In this document: positions 14,980-22,896 of the stretch, in pieces
Numbering within the stretch: the stretch's first letter is position 1
Layout: each line of letters begins with the position of its first letter
Origin: Anaerolineaceae bacterium
Lineage (GTDB): Bacteria > Chloroflexota > Anaerolineae > Anaerolineales > Villigracilaceae
Length of the DNA stretch: 33,502 nt
Assembly: GCA_009885525.1 (NCBI GenBank)
Contig: VFKN01000086.1
Coordinates: forward strand, 1 to 33,502
Reading direction: 5' to 3'
The notes under the pieces: model-generated
Databases searched by the model: none
What the model was told of the DNA's origin: nothing
The model's input: the letters and a program-made list of their open reading frames with translations, nothing else
Position numbers and translations under genes: made by a program

Positions 14980-15666
14980 TCACGGCAATTCTGTTGTTAC
15001 ATATATTCGTACATCTTCTAAAGCAGTGTAAATTTTTCGGAAAGTCGGATTTATATATTGTCCGGCCTCTAGTATTCGACCTTCCACTGCCTCATCCCAA
15101 CCTTCAGGATCTATATCCTTCTGCTCTTCCCATTCTGGAATTAGAAGGCTTTGATAACCCTCCCATTGTACCCAGATATAGTCACCTAAAAGTTTTTTTA
15201 ATAATTCAAGTAAATTGGGCAAATCCTCAGGAAATTTACCATCGAATTCACCACCCCATACGCTGGCGTCTTTTGTATTCTTTGAATTATATATTTGAGC
15301 ATATAGGATTAGGTTATAAGAGTTTTCGCACCAAGTCGAATACCTCTTATCGATTTTTGAAAAATCGAGTTTGGGGGGTAGTGAATTACCAACCTCATTA
15401 TTCTTTTCATTGATAAGAAAATATGCTAAAGGTCTTAGTTTTACTTCATTGTAAATTTCAAATCCATCAATTACCCATTGTTCTATAAATGAAAGTTTGA
15501 GTAATTTTGGTTCGGCTATACTTTTTAGTGCATCTAAGTTGTGTTGTAATTTTAAGATTTCCTCCTGCCGTTTGTAAGTAAAAAACCATCCTGCTATAGT
15601 AATTATTGCGGAGAGCGCTGTTAAGACAACAGGTATATATGTGAGAAATCGTTGTTCGTCAGGCAT
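14980..15666 (-). CDS. Hypothetical membrane-anchored protein
   Basis: This 228-residue protein has one N-terminal TM helix ('YIPVVLTALSAIITIAGWFF', about 10-29), then a basic/coiled-coil stretch ('YKRQEEILKLQHNLDALKSI'). The soluble domain is rich in Trp, Tyr and Asn. No catalytic motif or family is recognised. Codon use is visibly A+T-richer than in neighbours, suggesting recent acquisition. GAAAGAGAG lies upstream of the ATG as ribosome-binding site. It may be a membrane-tethered accessory or defence-type protein; that is speculation. Confidence 0.75.
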   Translation of the reverse strand: MPDEQRFLTYIPVVLTALSAIITIAGWFFTYKRQEEILKLQHNLDALKSIAEPKLLKLSFIEQWVIDGFEIYNEVKLRPLAYFLINEKNNEVGNSLPPKLDFSKIDKRYSTWCENSYNLILYAQIYNSKNTKDASVWGGEFDGKFPEDLPNLLELLKKLLGDYIWVQWEGYQSLLIPEWEEQKDIDPEGWDEAVEGRILEAGQYINPTFRKIYTALEDVRIYVTTELP

Positions 15667-15727
15667 TAATCAACTCTCTTTCCATTGTTTTTGATAATGG
15701 CTATTATTGCTATGTAATCCAAAACGC

Positions 15728-15973
15728 TTAATCTATTGGACGCTTGAAAATACGCACATCTTTATAAGTCATTACAACGCCGTGATTCATTCTTTGATAG
15801 CCAGCAACAAGTTCCCATCCTTCTATACCAAGTTGAAATATTAATACACGATAATCACCAGAGTTTTCAAAACATTTTCCATCTTGTTTGTAATACCAAA
15901 GGTGAGCATTTGCCTTGTCAGGGTTTGTGCTGTTGAGGTTTACTTCTAATTCAAGATATTCCCATTTTTGCAT
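15728..15973 (-). CDS. Small DUF4177-like protein
   Basis: The 81-residue protein starts 'MQKWEYLELEV' and has 'LGIEGWELVAGYQRMNHG' near the C-terminus. The WEY...LG..GWELV pattern is that of DUF4177-type small beta/alpha proteins, whose function is unknown. GAGG precedes the ATG. It is A+T-rich like the next gene downstream at 14980-15666, with which it may form a two-gene islet operon. Confidence 0.7.
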   Translation of the reverse strand: MQKWEYLELEVNLNSTNPDKANAHLWYYKQDGKCFENSGDYRVLIFQLGIEGWELVAGYQRMNHGVVMTYKDVRIFKRPID

Positions 15974-15982
15974 TTCAAAACC

Positions 15983-16087
15983 TCATCTCATGTTTTCGAT
16001 AACTGAATTTATGTGAACCAAATTCCCCAGCGCCTTCAACGCGGTGATCGTTGCTCTCTGCGCATGGATAGATTCATTATAAGACAA
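15983..16087 (-). other. Possible 34-codon ORF or coding remnant
   Basis: A TTG-started minus frame ends TGA at 15983 and contains 'HAQRATITALKALGNLV', which looks protein-like. TATAAT overlaps its start region, and GGGGAATTTG occurs twice. No recognisable family and no proper ribosome-binding site; a remnant is as likely as a gene. Confidence 0.25.
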
Positions 16088-16101
16088 ATTCCCCGAAATT
16101 T

Positions 16102-16914
16102 TTATTTTTCTACTTCCACCGCCACCTCGATGATTCGATCCAACCTAAAAGTCCGCTCCGCGTTGCGGGTGTGACAGTAGGCTTTCAGGTATATGTAATC
16201 GGCAAGTCCCATCACTTCGCTGGGGGTGATCCAGCGTTCGGAGATTTCGCCGTCTTTGTCCATGTATTTGATGAATAATCTTTTTCCGCTGTTGATGGCT
16301 TCGCTGAGTTCGATTGGCAGGTAAACACCCTCGGGCGGCCAGGCGGGTGAGTTGTAGATGCCGATGTAATCTTCCAGCGCTTTGCCGTTGGATTTGAGTG
16401 AATCCATCATGGCGAAGAAAAGATTTTTTGTAGTCAGCGCATCCGCACGCGCGCGTGAGCCGGGGACTCTGGAAGTGACGCTAAAGGCTTCGGCGAGATA
16501 ATCCAAACTATATGAAGGCATATCAAAGTAATCGCGGGCGATCAAGATCGTGTCGATCAAATTGGGATATTCAACAGTGCGGTTTAATTTGCGGTATTCG
16601 TTATCCAAAAACTGAATATCAAATTTCGAGTTGTGGCAGACAATGATCGCATCTTTGAGCGCGGATTCGATCTGGTCTGCGATTTCCTCAAATGTTGGCG
16701 CATTGATCAAATCCGCTTCATTCAAACCGTGGAGATGAGTGGCTGCGGGAGAAATCTCCCGCTCGGGGTTGACCAGCAGATTGGTGGTCGCGCGGATGCG
16801 TTTCCCTTCCGTGGTGACGATTGCGATCTGGCAGATGCGATCCCCAAACCAGGGGGAGAGGCCAGTCGTTTCGATATCCAAAAAAGCAAAGCGGGCATTG
16901 GAGAGATCAAGCAT
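16102..16914 (-). CDS. DnaQ-like 3'-5' exonuclease domain fused to a WYL domain
   Basis: In this 270-residue protein, residues 8-170 form an RNase-T/DnaQ-type exonuclease with motif I Asp13-Ile-Glu15 (FLDIETTG), motif II Asp99 (HNSKFD) and the final Asp158. In motif III, the usual HxAxxD is Ser153-Arg-Ala-Arg-Ala-Asp158, so the general-base His of DEDDh enzymes is replaced by Ser. Residues about 200-270 ('AINSGKRLFIKYMDKDGEI', 'YIYLKAYCHTRNAERTFRLDRI') are a WYL ligand/nucleic-acid-sensing domain. It may be a regulated nuclease or a DNA-end sensor. TAAGAT ends 6 nt before the ATG and there is no Shine-Dalgarno, suggesting a leaderless transcript. Confidence 0.85.
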   Translation of the reverse strand: MLDLSNARFAFLDIETTGLSPWFGDRICQIAIVTTEGKRIRATTNLLVNPEREISPAATHLHGLNEADLINAPTFEEIADQIESALKDAIIVCHNSKFDIQFLDNEYRKLNRTVEYPNLIDTILIARDYFDMPSYSLDYLAEAFSVTSRVPGSRARADALTTKNLFFAMMDSLKSNGKALEDYIGIYNSPAWPPEGVYLPIELSEAINSGKRLFIKYMDKDGEISERWITPSEVMGLADYIYLKAYCHTRNAERTFRLDRIIEVAVEVEK

Positions 16915-16948
16915 GGACGTATCTTACCGTATGAATCGTTATAACAAA

Positions 16949-16977
16949 AGACCTCCGAGAAAAATTCTCGGAGGTCT
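16949..16977 (-). terminator. Rho-independent terminator of dnaK
   Basis: A perfect 13-bp stem, AGACCTCCGAGAA (16949-16961) with TTCTCGGAGGTCT (16965-16977), has a 3-nt loop and a T-rich tail on the minus strand. Confidence 0.93.
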
Positions 16978-16985
16978 CTAATTAC

Positions 16986-18881
16986 CTATTCCTTCACTTC
17001 ACCATCGATCACATCGCCGTCTTTCGGTCCGGCGCTTGGAGCGGGGCCGCCTTCAGGCTGCGGTTGACCTTGCTCGCCTTGCGAGTACAACTGCTGGCTC
17101 AACGCATGGAAAGCATTTTGCAATGTCTCAGTGTGCTTCTTGATGCTGGCAACATCCTCACCTTGCGCGGCTTGCTTCAAGTCGTTGATCTGCGTTTCGA
17201 TCGAGCCGCGTTCCGCTGATGGAACTTTATCGCCAAGATCGCGCAGCGCTTTTTCGGTTTGATAGACAAGATTGTCGGCAGCGTTCTTCACTTCGATCAC
17301 TTCGCGGCGCTTTTTATCCGCGGCTTCGTTTTGACGCGCTTCCTGCACCATGCGTTCGATATCATCCTTGTTCAGATTCGTTGAGGCAGTGATGGCGATT
17401 TTTTGTTCCTTGCCTGTGGCTTTGTCTTTCGCGGTGACGTGGATGATGCCGTTCGCGTCAATATCAAAAGTTACTTCCACTTGCGGAACACCGCGCGGAG
17501 CCGGTGGAATTCCATCCAGTCGGAATCTTCCGAGGCTCATGTTGTCATTTGCCAGTGGGCGTTCGCCTTGCAGCACATGAATATCAACAGCGGTTTGGTT
17601 ATCCGCGGCGGTTGAATATGTTTCGGTCTTGCGCACGGGAATGGTGGTGTTGCGTTCGATCATCACAGTCATCACGCTGCCCATGGTTTCCACGCCGAGT
17701 GAAAGCGGAGTTACATCGAGAAGCAAAATATCTTTGACTTCACCGCCGAGCACGCCCGCTTGGATGGCTGCGCCAATGGCGACAACTTCATCGGGGTTCA
17801 CGCCTTTGTTCGGTTCTTTGCCGTTGGTCAAACTGCGTACCAAATCCTGAACCATGGGCATACGTGATGAACCGCCGACGAGAACAACTTCGTCGAGTTT
17901 CTCAGCAGATAACCCCGCGTCTTTGAGCGCGGATTCAAATGGCTTGCGGCAGCGCTGGAGCAGGTCGCCGGTCATTTGCTCGAACTTGGCGCGGCTAAGT
18001 TTCAGTTGTAAATGTTTCGGTCCGCTCGCATCGGCTGTGATGTAAGGCAGGTTGATCTCGGTTTCCATCACGGTCGAGAGTTCAATCTTCGCTTTTTCTG
18101 CGGCTTCGCGCAAACGCTGTAAAGCCTGTTTGTCGGCGCGCAGGTCAATGCCCTGATCTTTCTTGAATTCATCCGCAGCCCAGTTGGTGATCTTCTGATC
18201 CCAATCATCGCCGCCGAGGTGCGTATCGCCATTGGTGGATTTAACTTCGATCACGCCTTCACCGACTTCAAGCACCGATACGTCAAACGTACCGCCGCCC
18301 AAGTCGAAGACGAGGATGGTTTCATTTTTCTTTTTATCGAGTCCGTAAGTCAACGCGGATGCGGTTGGCTCGTTGATGATGCGCAACACTTCCAAGCCCG
18401 CGATCTTGCCCGCATCTTTGGTTGCCTGGCGCTGGCTGTCATTGAAATACGCGGGGACGGTGATGACCGCCTGAGTGACTGCCTCTCCCAGATATGCTTC
18501 TGCATCGGTTTTTAACTTGCCCAGGATCATCGCGCTGATTTCCTGCGGCGAATATTCTTTTCCGTTGATGGGTAATTTCACGCGCACATCGTTGGACGGT
18601 CCTTCAATCACTTGAAATGGAACCATGCCGCGTTCAACACTGGTCTCGCCAAAGTGCCGCCCGATGAAACGTTTGATGGAATAGATCGTGTTATCTGAAT
18701 TAATAACAGCCTGTCGTTTTGCAGTCTGTCCGACCATGCGCTCGCCGTTCTTGTTGAACGCGACCACGGATGGGCAGAGACGCCCGCCTTCTGCGGTGGT
18801 GATGACGGTAGCTGTACCGCCTTCCATCACAGCGACTACGCTGTTTGTCGTGCCGAGATCAATGCCAATAATTTTTGCCAT
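16986..18881 (-). CDS. dnaK: Chaperone DnaK (Hsp70)
   Basis: The 631-residue Hsp70 is full length. The ATPase domain begins '[19 protein letters not shown]' and contains '[20 protein letters not shown]', '[15 protein letters not shown]' and '[12 protein letters not shown]'. The substrate-binding domain contains '[14 protein letters not shown]', and the acidic C-terminal tail ends in '[10 protein letters not shown]'. It uses ATP to hold unfolded proteins, normally with DnaJ and GrpE. Neither partner is adjacent, so this is a standalone dnaK copy. AAGGAG precedes the ATG. No CIRCE operator is visible upstream. Confidence 0.98.
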   Translation of the reverse strand: MAKIIGIDLGTTNSVVAVMEGGTATVITTAEGGRLCPSVVAFNKNGERMVGQTAKRQAVINSDNTIYSIKRFIGRHFGETSVERGMVPFQVIEGPSNDVRVKLPINGKEYSPQEISAMILGKLKTDAEAYLGEAVTQAVITVPAYFNDSQRQATKDAGKIAGLEVLRIINEPTASALTYGLDKKKNETILVFDLGGGTFDVSVLEVGEGVIEVKSTNGDTHLGGDDWDQKITNWAADEFKKDQGIDLRADKQALQRLREAAEKAKIELSTVMETEINLPYITADASGPKHLQLKLSRAKFEQMTGDLLQRCRKPFESALKDAGLSAEKLDEVVLVGGSSRMPMVQDLVRSLTNGKEPNKGVNPDEVVAIGAAIQAGVLGGEVKDILLLDVTPLSLGVETMGSVMTVMIERNTTIPVRKTETYSTAADNQTAVDIHVLQGERPLANDNMSLGRFRLDGIPPAPRGVPQVEVTFDIDANGIIHVTAKDKATGKEQKIAITASTNLNKDDIERMVQEARQNEAADKKRREVIEVKNAADNLVYQTEKALRDLGDKVPSAERGSIETQINDLKQAAQGEDVASIKKHTETLQNAFHALSQQLYSQGEQGQPQPEGGPAPSAGPKDGDVIDGEVKE

Positions 18882-19175
18882 GTTAATACTCCTTGCTTTA
18901 GTTTTCTATACATAAATGTTAAGCGATGTCTGCAAGAATTCTGTTAACACGATATAGAAATTTTATGTAATAGATTAGGACGCGTTTCATTTCAATCGAA
19001 AACAACCTTAGAGAGACTGTTTAATAACCCGATTTCTACATCCCTTTAGCATGATTCCCTGAGCGGAGCGAAGGGTCTCTGAGATGATCGTAGAGATGCT
19101 TCGCTGTCGCTCAGCATGACATCGCGAGTTATTAAACAGCCTCTTAGATTTTTTTGTTTAACTTGCTGCATACAC
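18882..19175. other. dnaK upstream region
   Basis: No gene is seen. The segment holds the dnaK ribosome-binding site at its left end, an A+T-rich promoter-like stretch, and a 133-nt palindromic repeat listed separately. Confidence 0.6.
19012..19144. repeat. 133-nt palindromic repeat element (MITE-like)
   Basis: Terminal arms around CTGTTTAATAAC (ending 19028) and GTTATTAAACAG (from 19128) extend to AGAG/CTCT with one mismatch. The interior holds TGAGCGGAGCGAAGGGTCTC and GCTTCGCTGTCGCTCAGCAT, the same GAGCGNAGCGAAG vocabulary as 28104-28173. Confidence 0.85.
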
Positions 19176-19215
19176 AAACCCCCGTTTGGATTAATTGTTA
19201 TCCAAACGGGGGTTT
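19176..19215. terminator. Strong hairpin downstream of the phosphodiesterase gene
   Basis: AAACCCCCGTTTGGAT (19176-19191) pairs perfectly with 19200-19215 around an 8-nt loop. T-tracts are short on either strand, so termination is probable but not certain. Confidence 0.75.
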
Positions 19216-19262
19216 AAAATTGACGGCAGTACAAGTACAGAAATTAGATTTGATACGGCTCT

Positions 19263-20330
19263 TTATTCACAAGTTCCGCTACTATAGTGGACATCCTGTG
19301 CAGGTGTGCCGAATGCTTCATAAACGGGTATGCCATCCCATTCTGGAGGAATGGGTAAGCCGAGGGCGTAAGCGGCTGTTGCGGCAGTGTCCATTGTTCT
19401 AACTGAATCGGTTAATTGCTGAGGGATGATACCCGGGCCGGAAATGATCCACGGGATGAGATAATCTTCGACGCGCGTGCCATCGTGAGTTCTATCATGC
19501 CCGCCATGGTCGGCGGTGACAATGACCAGCGTGGAGTCGCGCATGCCGTTTTCATCCAGCGCAGCGAGGACTTGCCTCAGCGCATCATCGCTTTCGCGCA
19601 GGGCTGTGAATTGGGAATTACTCATCCAACCGTATTTATGCCCGCGAAAATCCGAGGTGGGGAAATGAAGGAACATCAGGTCAAAATCGGTGGGGATGAT
19701 TTCTATCGCGGCTTTGGCGATCAAGGCTTCAGTGCCAAATACTTCGAAGTCATTTGTTGTATCTGGCTCGGCGATCAGTCGTAATTTTTCCTTGCCCACC
19801 AGCATGACAGATTTCATATCTGCCGCGTGGGTGAGATCAAAAATACCCGTGCCTTTTGCGTAGCCTCTGTAGAGATTATTTGCATTCCAGCGCATGCCGT
19901 GTTTATCCATGCACATCCCTGAAAGCATGGATGTATGCCCCGGTAAAGTAGTGGGGTATGTAATCGTCCGCGCAGAAAATGTATAGGCGCTGGATTCGAT
20001 TAACTTAAGCAGGTTGGTCATTTCTGCTGCTTTGATCGCATCCGGGCGCATCCCATCAAAACTGATGATGAGCACGCGCTCAACGCCTGATGGATTTAAT
20101 TCAACGGTTGGGGTTGGGGTATTTGTGGGCACGCTGGTGGATGTGATAATAAATGCCGGTGCAGGTGGAGGGATAACAAAGGTTGAAGTTGGTACAGGAG
20201 CAAAAATGGGTGCAGATATGGAACGCGCGGGATTCACAACTGAAGCCGGTACAGATTTCCAAAAGTCCGGGACTGTGTTGTATCCTTGTAAAAATATTAG
20301 GGCGATTACTAAAATAAAGTTACGTTTCAT
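19263..20330 (-). CDS. Secreted type I phosphodiesterase / nucleotide pyrophosphatase family protein
   Basis: This 355-residue alkaline-phosphatase-superfamily enzyme has an N-terminal hydrophobic export signal ('FILVIALIFLQGY') and a Pro/Thr-rich linker to about residue 82. The catalytic domain follows. Metal ligands and nucleophile are visible: Asp92 (SFDGMRPD), Thr128 (TLPGHTS), Asp227/His231 (SDFRGHKYG), Asp274-His275 (TADHGGHD) and His278. NPP-type enzymes hydrolyse phosphodiester or pyrophosphate bonds outside the cell. The signal has no lipobox Cys. Two palindromic operator-like sites lie 45-120 nt upstream of its start, so it may be repressor-controlled. Confidence 0.88.
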   Translation of the reverse strand: MKRNFILVIALIFLQGYNTVPDFWKSVPASVVNPARSISAPIFAPVPTSTFVIPPPAPAFIITSTSVPTNTPTPTVELNPSGVERVLIISFDGMRPDAIKAAEMTNLLKLIESSAYTFSARTITYPTTLPGHTSMLSGMCMDKHGMRWNANNLYRGYAKGTGIFDLTHAADMKSVMLVGKEKLRLIAEPDTTNDFEVFGTEALIAKAAIEIIPTDFDLMFLHFPTSDFRGHKYGWMSNSQFTALRESDDALRQVLAALDENGMRDSTLVIVTADHGGHDRTHDGTRVEDYLIPWIISGPGIIPQQLTDSVRTMDTAATAAYALGLPIPPEWDGIPVYEAFGTPAQDVHYSSGTCE

Positions 20331-20374
20331 GGTTTTCTCTGCGGTTAATGTTTTATTTTTTTAAAATTAGTATA

Positions 20375-20450
20375 TGCATTATTAAATAATGCAACGTTGC
20401 GCTATGGTATTAATAGACTTGTTAATTAATATCAAAATGCAACTTTGCAT
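20375..20450 (-). promoter_or_regulatory. Operator-like palindromes upstream of the phosphodiesterase gene
   Basis: TGCATTATTAAATAATGCA (20375-20393) is a perfect 19-nt palindrome. It overlaps ATGCAACGTTGCGC (20389-20402), which is repeated as ATGCAACTTTGCAT at 20437-20450. Two sites 48 nt apart, in A+T-rich DNA before a start codon, suggest a dimeric (LacI-like) regulator. Confidence 0.5.
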
Positions 20451-20464
20451 AACTGTAAGTAAGT

Positions 20465-20514
20465 GAATCAAAACGGTCTTCAAAGTCGTAAGACTTTGAA
20501 GACCGTTTTGATTC
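20465..20514. terminator. Bidirectional terminator with a perfect 23-bp stem
   Basis: Positions 20465-20487 and 20492-20514 are exact inverted repeats with a GTAA loop. The core is ACGGTCTTCAAAGTC. It lies just after the stop of the minus-strand gene at 20526. Confidence 0.85.
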
Positions 20515-20525
20515 GCACACTCAGA

Positions 20526-21359
20526 TCATTGGCCGGATATTTTTATCGTATCCGCAATGGTGTCAAACATTGGGATGATTCCTTCTTTCAACCCTGTTCC
20601 TGTTGTCAGTGTCACATTCACATATCCGGTACTTGCTTTAAAAAGCACGCGTTTTTGGAAAGTGATAACGCCGTCACTGCCAGTGGTTTTAGATTCGATG
20701 ATGCCAAATGTTATCTGCGTGGGCGTGATCATAATATCAATGGATGTGACCTCAAGCCCTTGTATGGTTTTGGTTAATTCATCGGCAATAATTTGTAGAT
20801 CGTTATCAGAGTTAAAGGGTACATCCTTTAATTCATCCCAAATAATTTTGATCGTGGTAACAGGTTCGTTTTGAACAGTTTCATCCTGCACATCCACTGC
20901 AAATAGACGCAAAATATTCGGGTCTTCATCGCGAATTTTTGTTAAAGATTCATGCACCAACGGGTCTGATAATTCAGTCAGAGTCAGTGCGTCAAAAAAC
21001 TCCTGCTCTTTTATGCGTACGGCCAGCCAGCCTTCAGGAATGGTGATCGCATATCCTGCGCGTTCATCTGTAAAAAGCGTTGAGCCATTCTCCTGTTTGG
21101 TCAGTGAACTTCCCACGGGCAGTGCTGTTGATGTTGCAGTCGGCGCGGGTGTTGATGTAGCGGTCGGCATCGGCGTAAATGTGGGCGGAGCCGCCTGTGC
21201 CGTTTGCGTGATGGCTACTGCGACGGTCTCTGCAACCATCACTTGTAAGCGGGTGTCTTCTGTTGGCGCAGACACGGAATTGGCCGCAAGCCCCGGCACA
21301 ATACAGGCCAGCGCAATTAGCAATAAAATGGAAATGAAAAATGCGCGCTTGTTATCCAT
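20526..21359 (-). CDS. Secreted protein of unknown function with Pro/Thr linker
   Basis: The 277-residue protein has an N-terminal export signal ('FFISILLLIALACIVPGLA'; Cys19 is a poor lipobox match). A segment containing 'VMVAETVAVAITQTAQAAPP' and a TPTATSTPAPTATST linker end near residue 82. The C-terminal domain of about 190 residues starts 'AGYAITIPEGW', a motif seen in PsbP-like or surface-attached beta-domains. Its end matches such folds too ('STGYVNVTLTTG'). Function unknown. AAGAAGGAAA precedes the ATG. Terminators flank it on both sides, so it is transcribed alone. Confidence 0.78.
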   Translation of the reverse strand: MDNKRAFFISILLLIALACIVPGLAANSVSAPTEDTRLQVMVAETVAVAITQTAQAAPPTFTPMPTATSTPAPTATSTALPVGSSLTKQENGSTLFTDERAGYAITIPEGWLAVRIKEQEFFDALTLTELSDPLVHESLTKIRDEDPNILRLFAVDVQDETVQNEPVTTIKIIWDELKDVPFNSDNDLQIIADELTKTIQGLEVTSIDIMITPTQITFGIIESKTTGSDGVITFQKRVLFKASTGYVNVTLTTGTGLKEGIIPMFDTIADTIKISGQ

Positions 21360-21382
21360 GTTTTTTCCTTCTTGTGAAATAA

Positions 21383-21417
21383 AAAAATCTCCCGACTATT
21401 ATAGTCGGGAGATTTTT
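21383..21417. terminator. Rho-independent terminator between the Rrf2 and secreted-protein genes
   Basis: AAAAATCTCCCGACTA (21383-21398) pairs perfectly with 21402-21417 around a TTA loop, with A and T runs giving U-tracts on both strands. Confidence 0.92.
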
Positions 21418-21434
21418 GGATGTGTATGCGGGAG

Positions 21435-21836
21435 TTAATTCTTGGATGTCATATCCGCAAAGTTGGTGTGTTTTAATCGACTCACCAATTCCTCCTGTGC
21501 ATCGCACCAGATCGGTCGCATGGGACAATCGGAAGTAAATGAGCACGCGCCTGCATTGTCCACGCATTCATTCAGCTGAATGGGGCCGTCAATGGCTTCT
21601 ACAACTTCCAGCATTGTGATGTCCTTTGAAGCGCGGGCAAGCGTCACACCGCCGCGCGCGCCGCGTGATGTGTGCAGCAACCCGGCAATGGATAGCTGTG
21701 AAATAATTTTGGCGAGAAACGATGGTGGAATTTTCTGTTCCTCCGCGATTGTGCTTGTCGCAACCCGATCATCGTTTTGGCGGGCAAGATATAACACTGC
21801 TCGTACTGCATAATCTGCCTGACGTGTAATTTGCAT
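21435..21836 (-). CDS. Rrf2-family Fe-S transcriptional regulator, IscR-like
   Basis: The 133-residue regulator has an N-terminal winged helix ('RQADYAVRAVLYLARQ', 'IPPSFLAKIISQLSIAGLL', 'SRGARGGVTLAR'). Cysteines are at 91, 98 and 104, almost exactly the spacing of the IscR [2Fe-2S] ligands (92, 98, 104), with a fourth Cys at 111. It should sense Fe-S or redox status. No isc/suf genes lie beside it in the window, so its targets are unknown; autoregulation through the long upstream spacer is possible. GAGAGG precedes the ATG. Confidence 0.92.
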   Translation of the reverse strand: MQITRQADYAVRAVLYLARQNDDRVATSTIAEEQKIPPSFLAKIISQLSIAGLLHTSRGARGGVTLARASKDITMLEVVEAIDGPIQLNECVDNAGACSFTSDCPMRPIWCDAQEELVSRLKHTNFADMTSKN

Positions 21837-22147
21837 AATAACCTCTCTTGGTTAAACAGGTAAACTTTATCAACAATGACAATTTTATAGCCTAAGACAA
21901 TACAATACAAGTGATGGAGGTCATGGATAAAATATGACCTTTTACTCCGATTTTCTCCGCCCCGATTTATGCTACAAGTCGCCGTGCGCAGTCTCACACG
22001 GGTAATAAAGTACACAAAGGAGTTGATTTTACATGTGTTTTTTTCCTTCGTGACCTTCGTGTACTTTGTGTTTAAAAAATGGTTTTCCCGTTAAAAACGA
22101 TAGAAGCCAAATTTGGTAATTTATGTAACAAGCGGTAAAATAAAGGT
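21837..22147. other. Divergent intergenic region between the Rrf2 regulator and a membrane-protein gene
   Basis: No gene is seen over about 310 nt. It includes A+T-rich promoter-like DNA next to the Rrf2 gene, a CACAAAGG/CTTCGTG repeat at 22009-22076, and TAAAAT 6 nt before ATG 22148. Confidence 0.6.
22009..22076. repeat. Second copy of the CACAAAGG-word repeat
   Basis: AGTACACAAAGGAG faces CCTTCGTGACCTTCGTGTAC and TTTGTGTTTAA. It uses the same words as 5826-5920 in a different arrangement. Confidence 0.55.
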
Positions 22148-22573
22148 ATGAAAGCCCAACTCCCTCACCCCGAGCATTTGTCATATCTTTCACATCGAAA
22201 ACAACGCAATAAGCAGATCATTTTGCCTGTTGTGTTGAGCGCCGTGCTGATGGTCGTCGTGGTCGTATTGATCAGCCTCGCCACATTCAACTCCGGGGGA
22301 GATGTCGCGCGCTGGGCTGCAATCTCCACGATCTGGATCATCATCCCGACTTTAATCGCCGGGCTGATCGTTCTCGCGCTTCTGCTCGCCCTCATATATG
22401 GACTGGCGCGCTTATTGGGTGCCCTGCCCTATTACACGGGCATCGCGCAGGATTATATATATATCGCGCGTACCTACATCATACGCGGAGCGGACACGAT
22501 CTCAAATTCCATCATTTCCGTTGATGGTTTCATTGCAAACATAAAAACATTCTTTCAAAGGATCATGCCATGA
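22148..22573 (+). CDS. Small two-helix membrane protein, unknown function
   Basis: This 141-residue protein has a basic N-terminus ('SYLSHRKQRNKQ') and TM helices at about 25-46 and 60-90 ('TIWIIIPTLIAGLIVLALLL'). A C-terminal amphipathic region follows ('DYIYIARTYIIRGADTISN'). I recognise no family. It overlaps the next gene by 4 nt (ATGA), so the two are translationally coupled and probably form a complex. TAAAAT ends 6 nt before the ATG without a Shine-Dalgarno, suggesting a leaderless transcript. Confidence 0.75.
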   Translation: MKAQLPHPEHLSYLSHRKQRNKQIILPVVLSAVLMVVVVVLISLATFNSGGDVARWAAISTIWIIIPTLIAGLIVLALLLALIYGLARLLGALPYYTGIAQDYIYIARTYIIRGADTISNSIISVDGFIANIKTFFQRIMP

Positions 22574-22761
22574 ATAAAAATAAAACTATTTTCTTTGGCG
22601 CATTGCTCGGCGCATTGATCGGACTCGCCGCCGCCATGCTGCTCACTCGCCGCGCTGAAAAAAATGAACGCGAAACCGCCATCACCGCCGGCGAAGGGAT
22701 AAAACTCGGTGTATTGGTCTTTGGCTTACTGCGCGCAATCGCCTCACTCAGCGAAGATTAA
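22570..22761 (+). CDS. 63-residue membrane protein with glycine-zipper helix
   Basis: One TM helix rich in small residues ('FFGALLGALIGLAAAMLL', about 9-26) is followed by a charged segment ('TRRAEKNERET') and a second weakly hydrophobic helix ('GIKLGVLVFGLLRAIASL'). It resembles YtxH-like small proteins but is too short for confident assignment. It is coupled to the preceding gene by an ATGA overlap and closed by a terminator at 22778-22807. Confidence 0.75.
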   Translation: MNKNKTIFFGALLGALIGLAAAMLLTRRAEKNERETAITAGEGIKLGVLVFGLLRAIASLSED

Positions 22762-22777
22762 ATACTATGTTTTATAT

Positions 22778-22807
22778 AAACACCCCACTTTTTTGACCGG
22801 GGTGTTT
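22778..22807 (+). terminator. Rho-independent terminator
   Basis: AAACACCCC (22778-22786) pairs with GGGGTGTTT (22799-22807), and T-rich sequence follows. Confidence 0.85.
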
Positions 22808-22896
22808 GTGTTTATAAATGACAAAAACATTCGAAAGGCGGGAAGGCCCGTAGCGGTAAGTTACAATACAAGAAATCATCTTTAAGCAAAAACATA

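Noticed and set aside
18882..19011. CIRCE heat-shock operator before dnaK
   Set aside because: No TTAGCACTC...GAGTGCTAA-like inverted repeat is visible in the upstream region.
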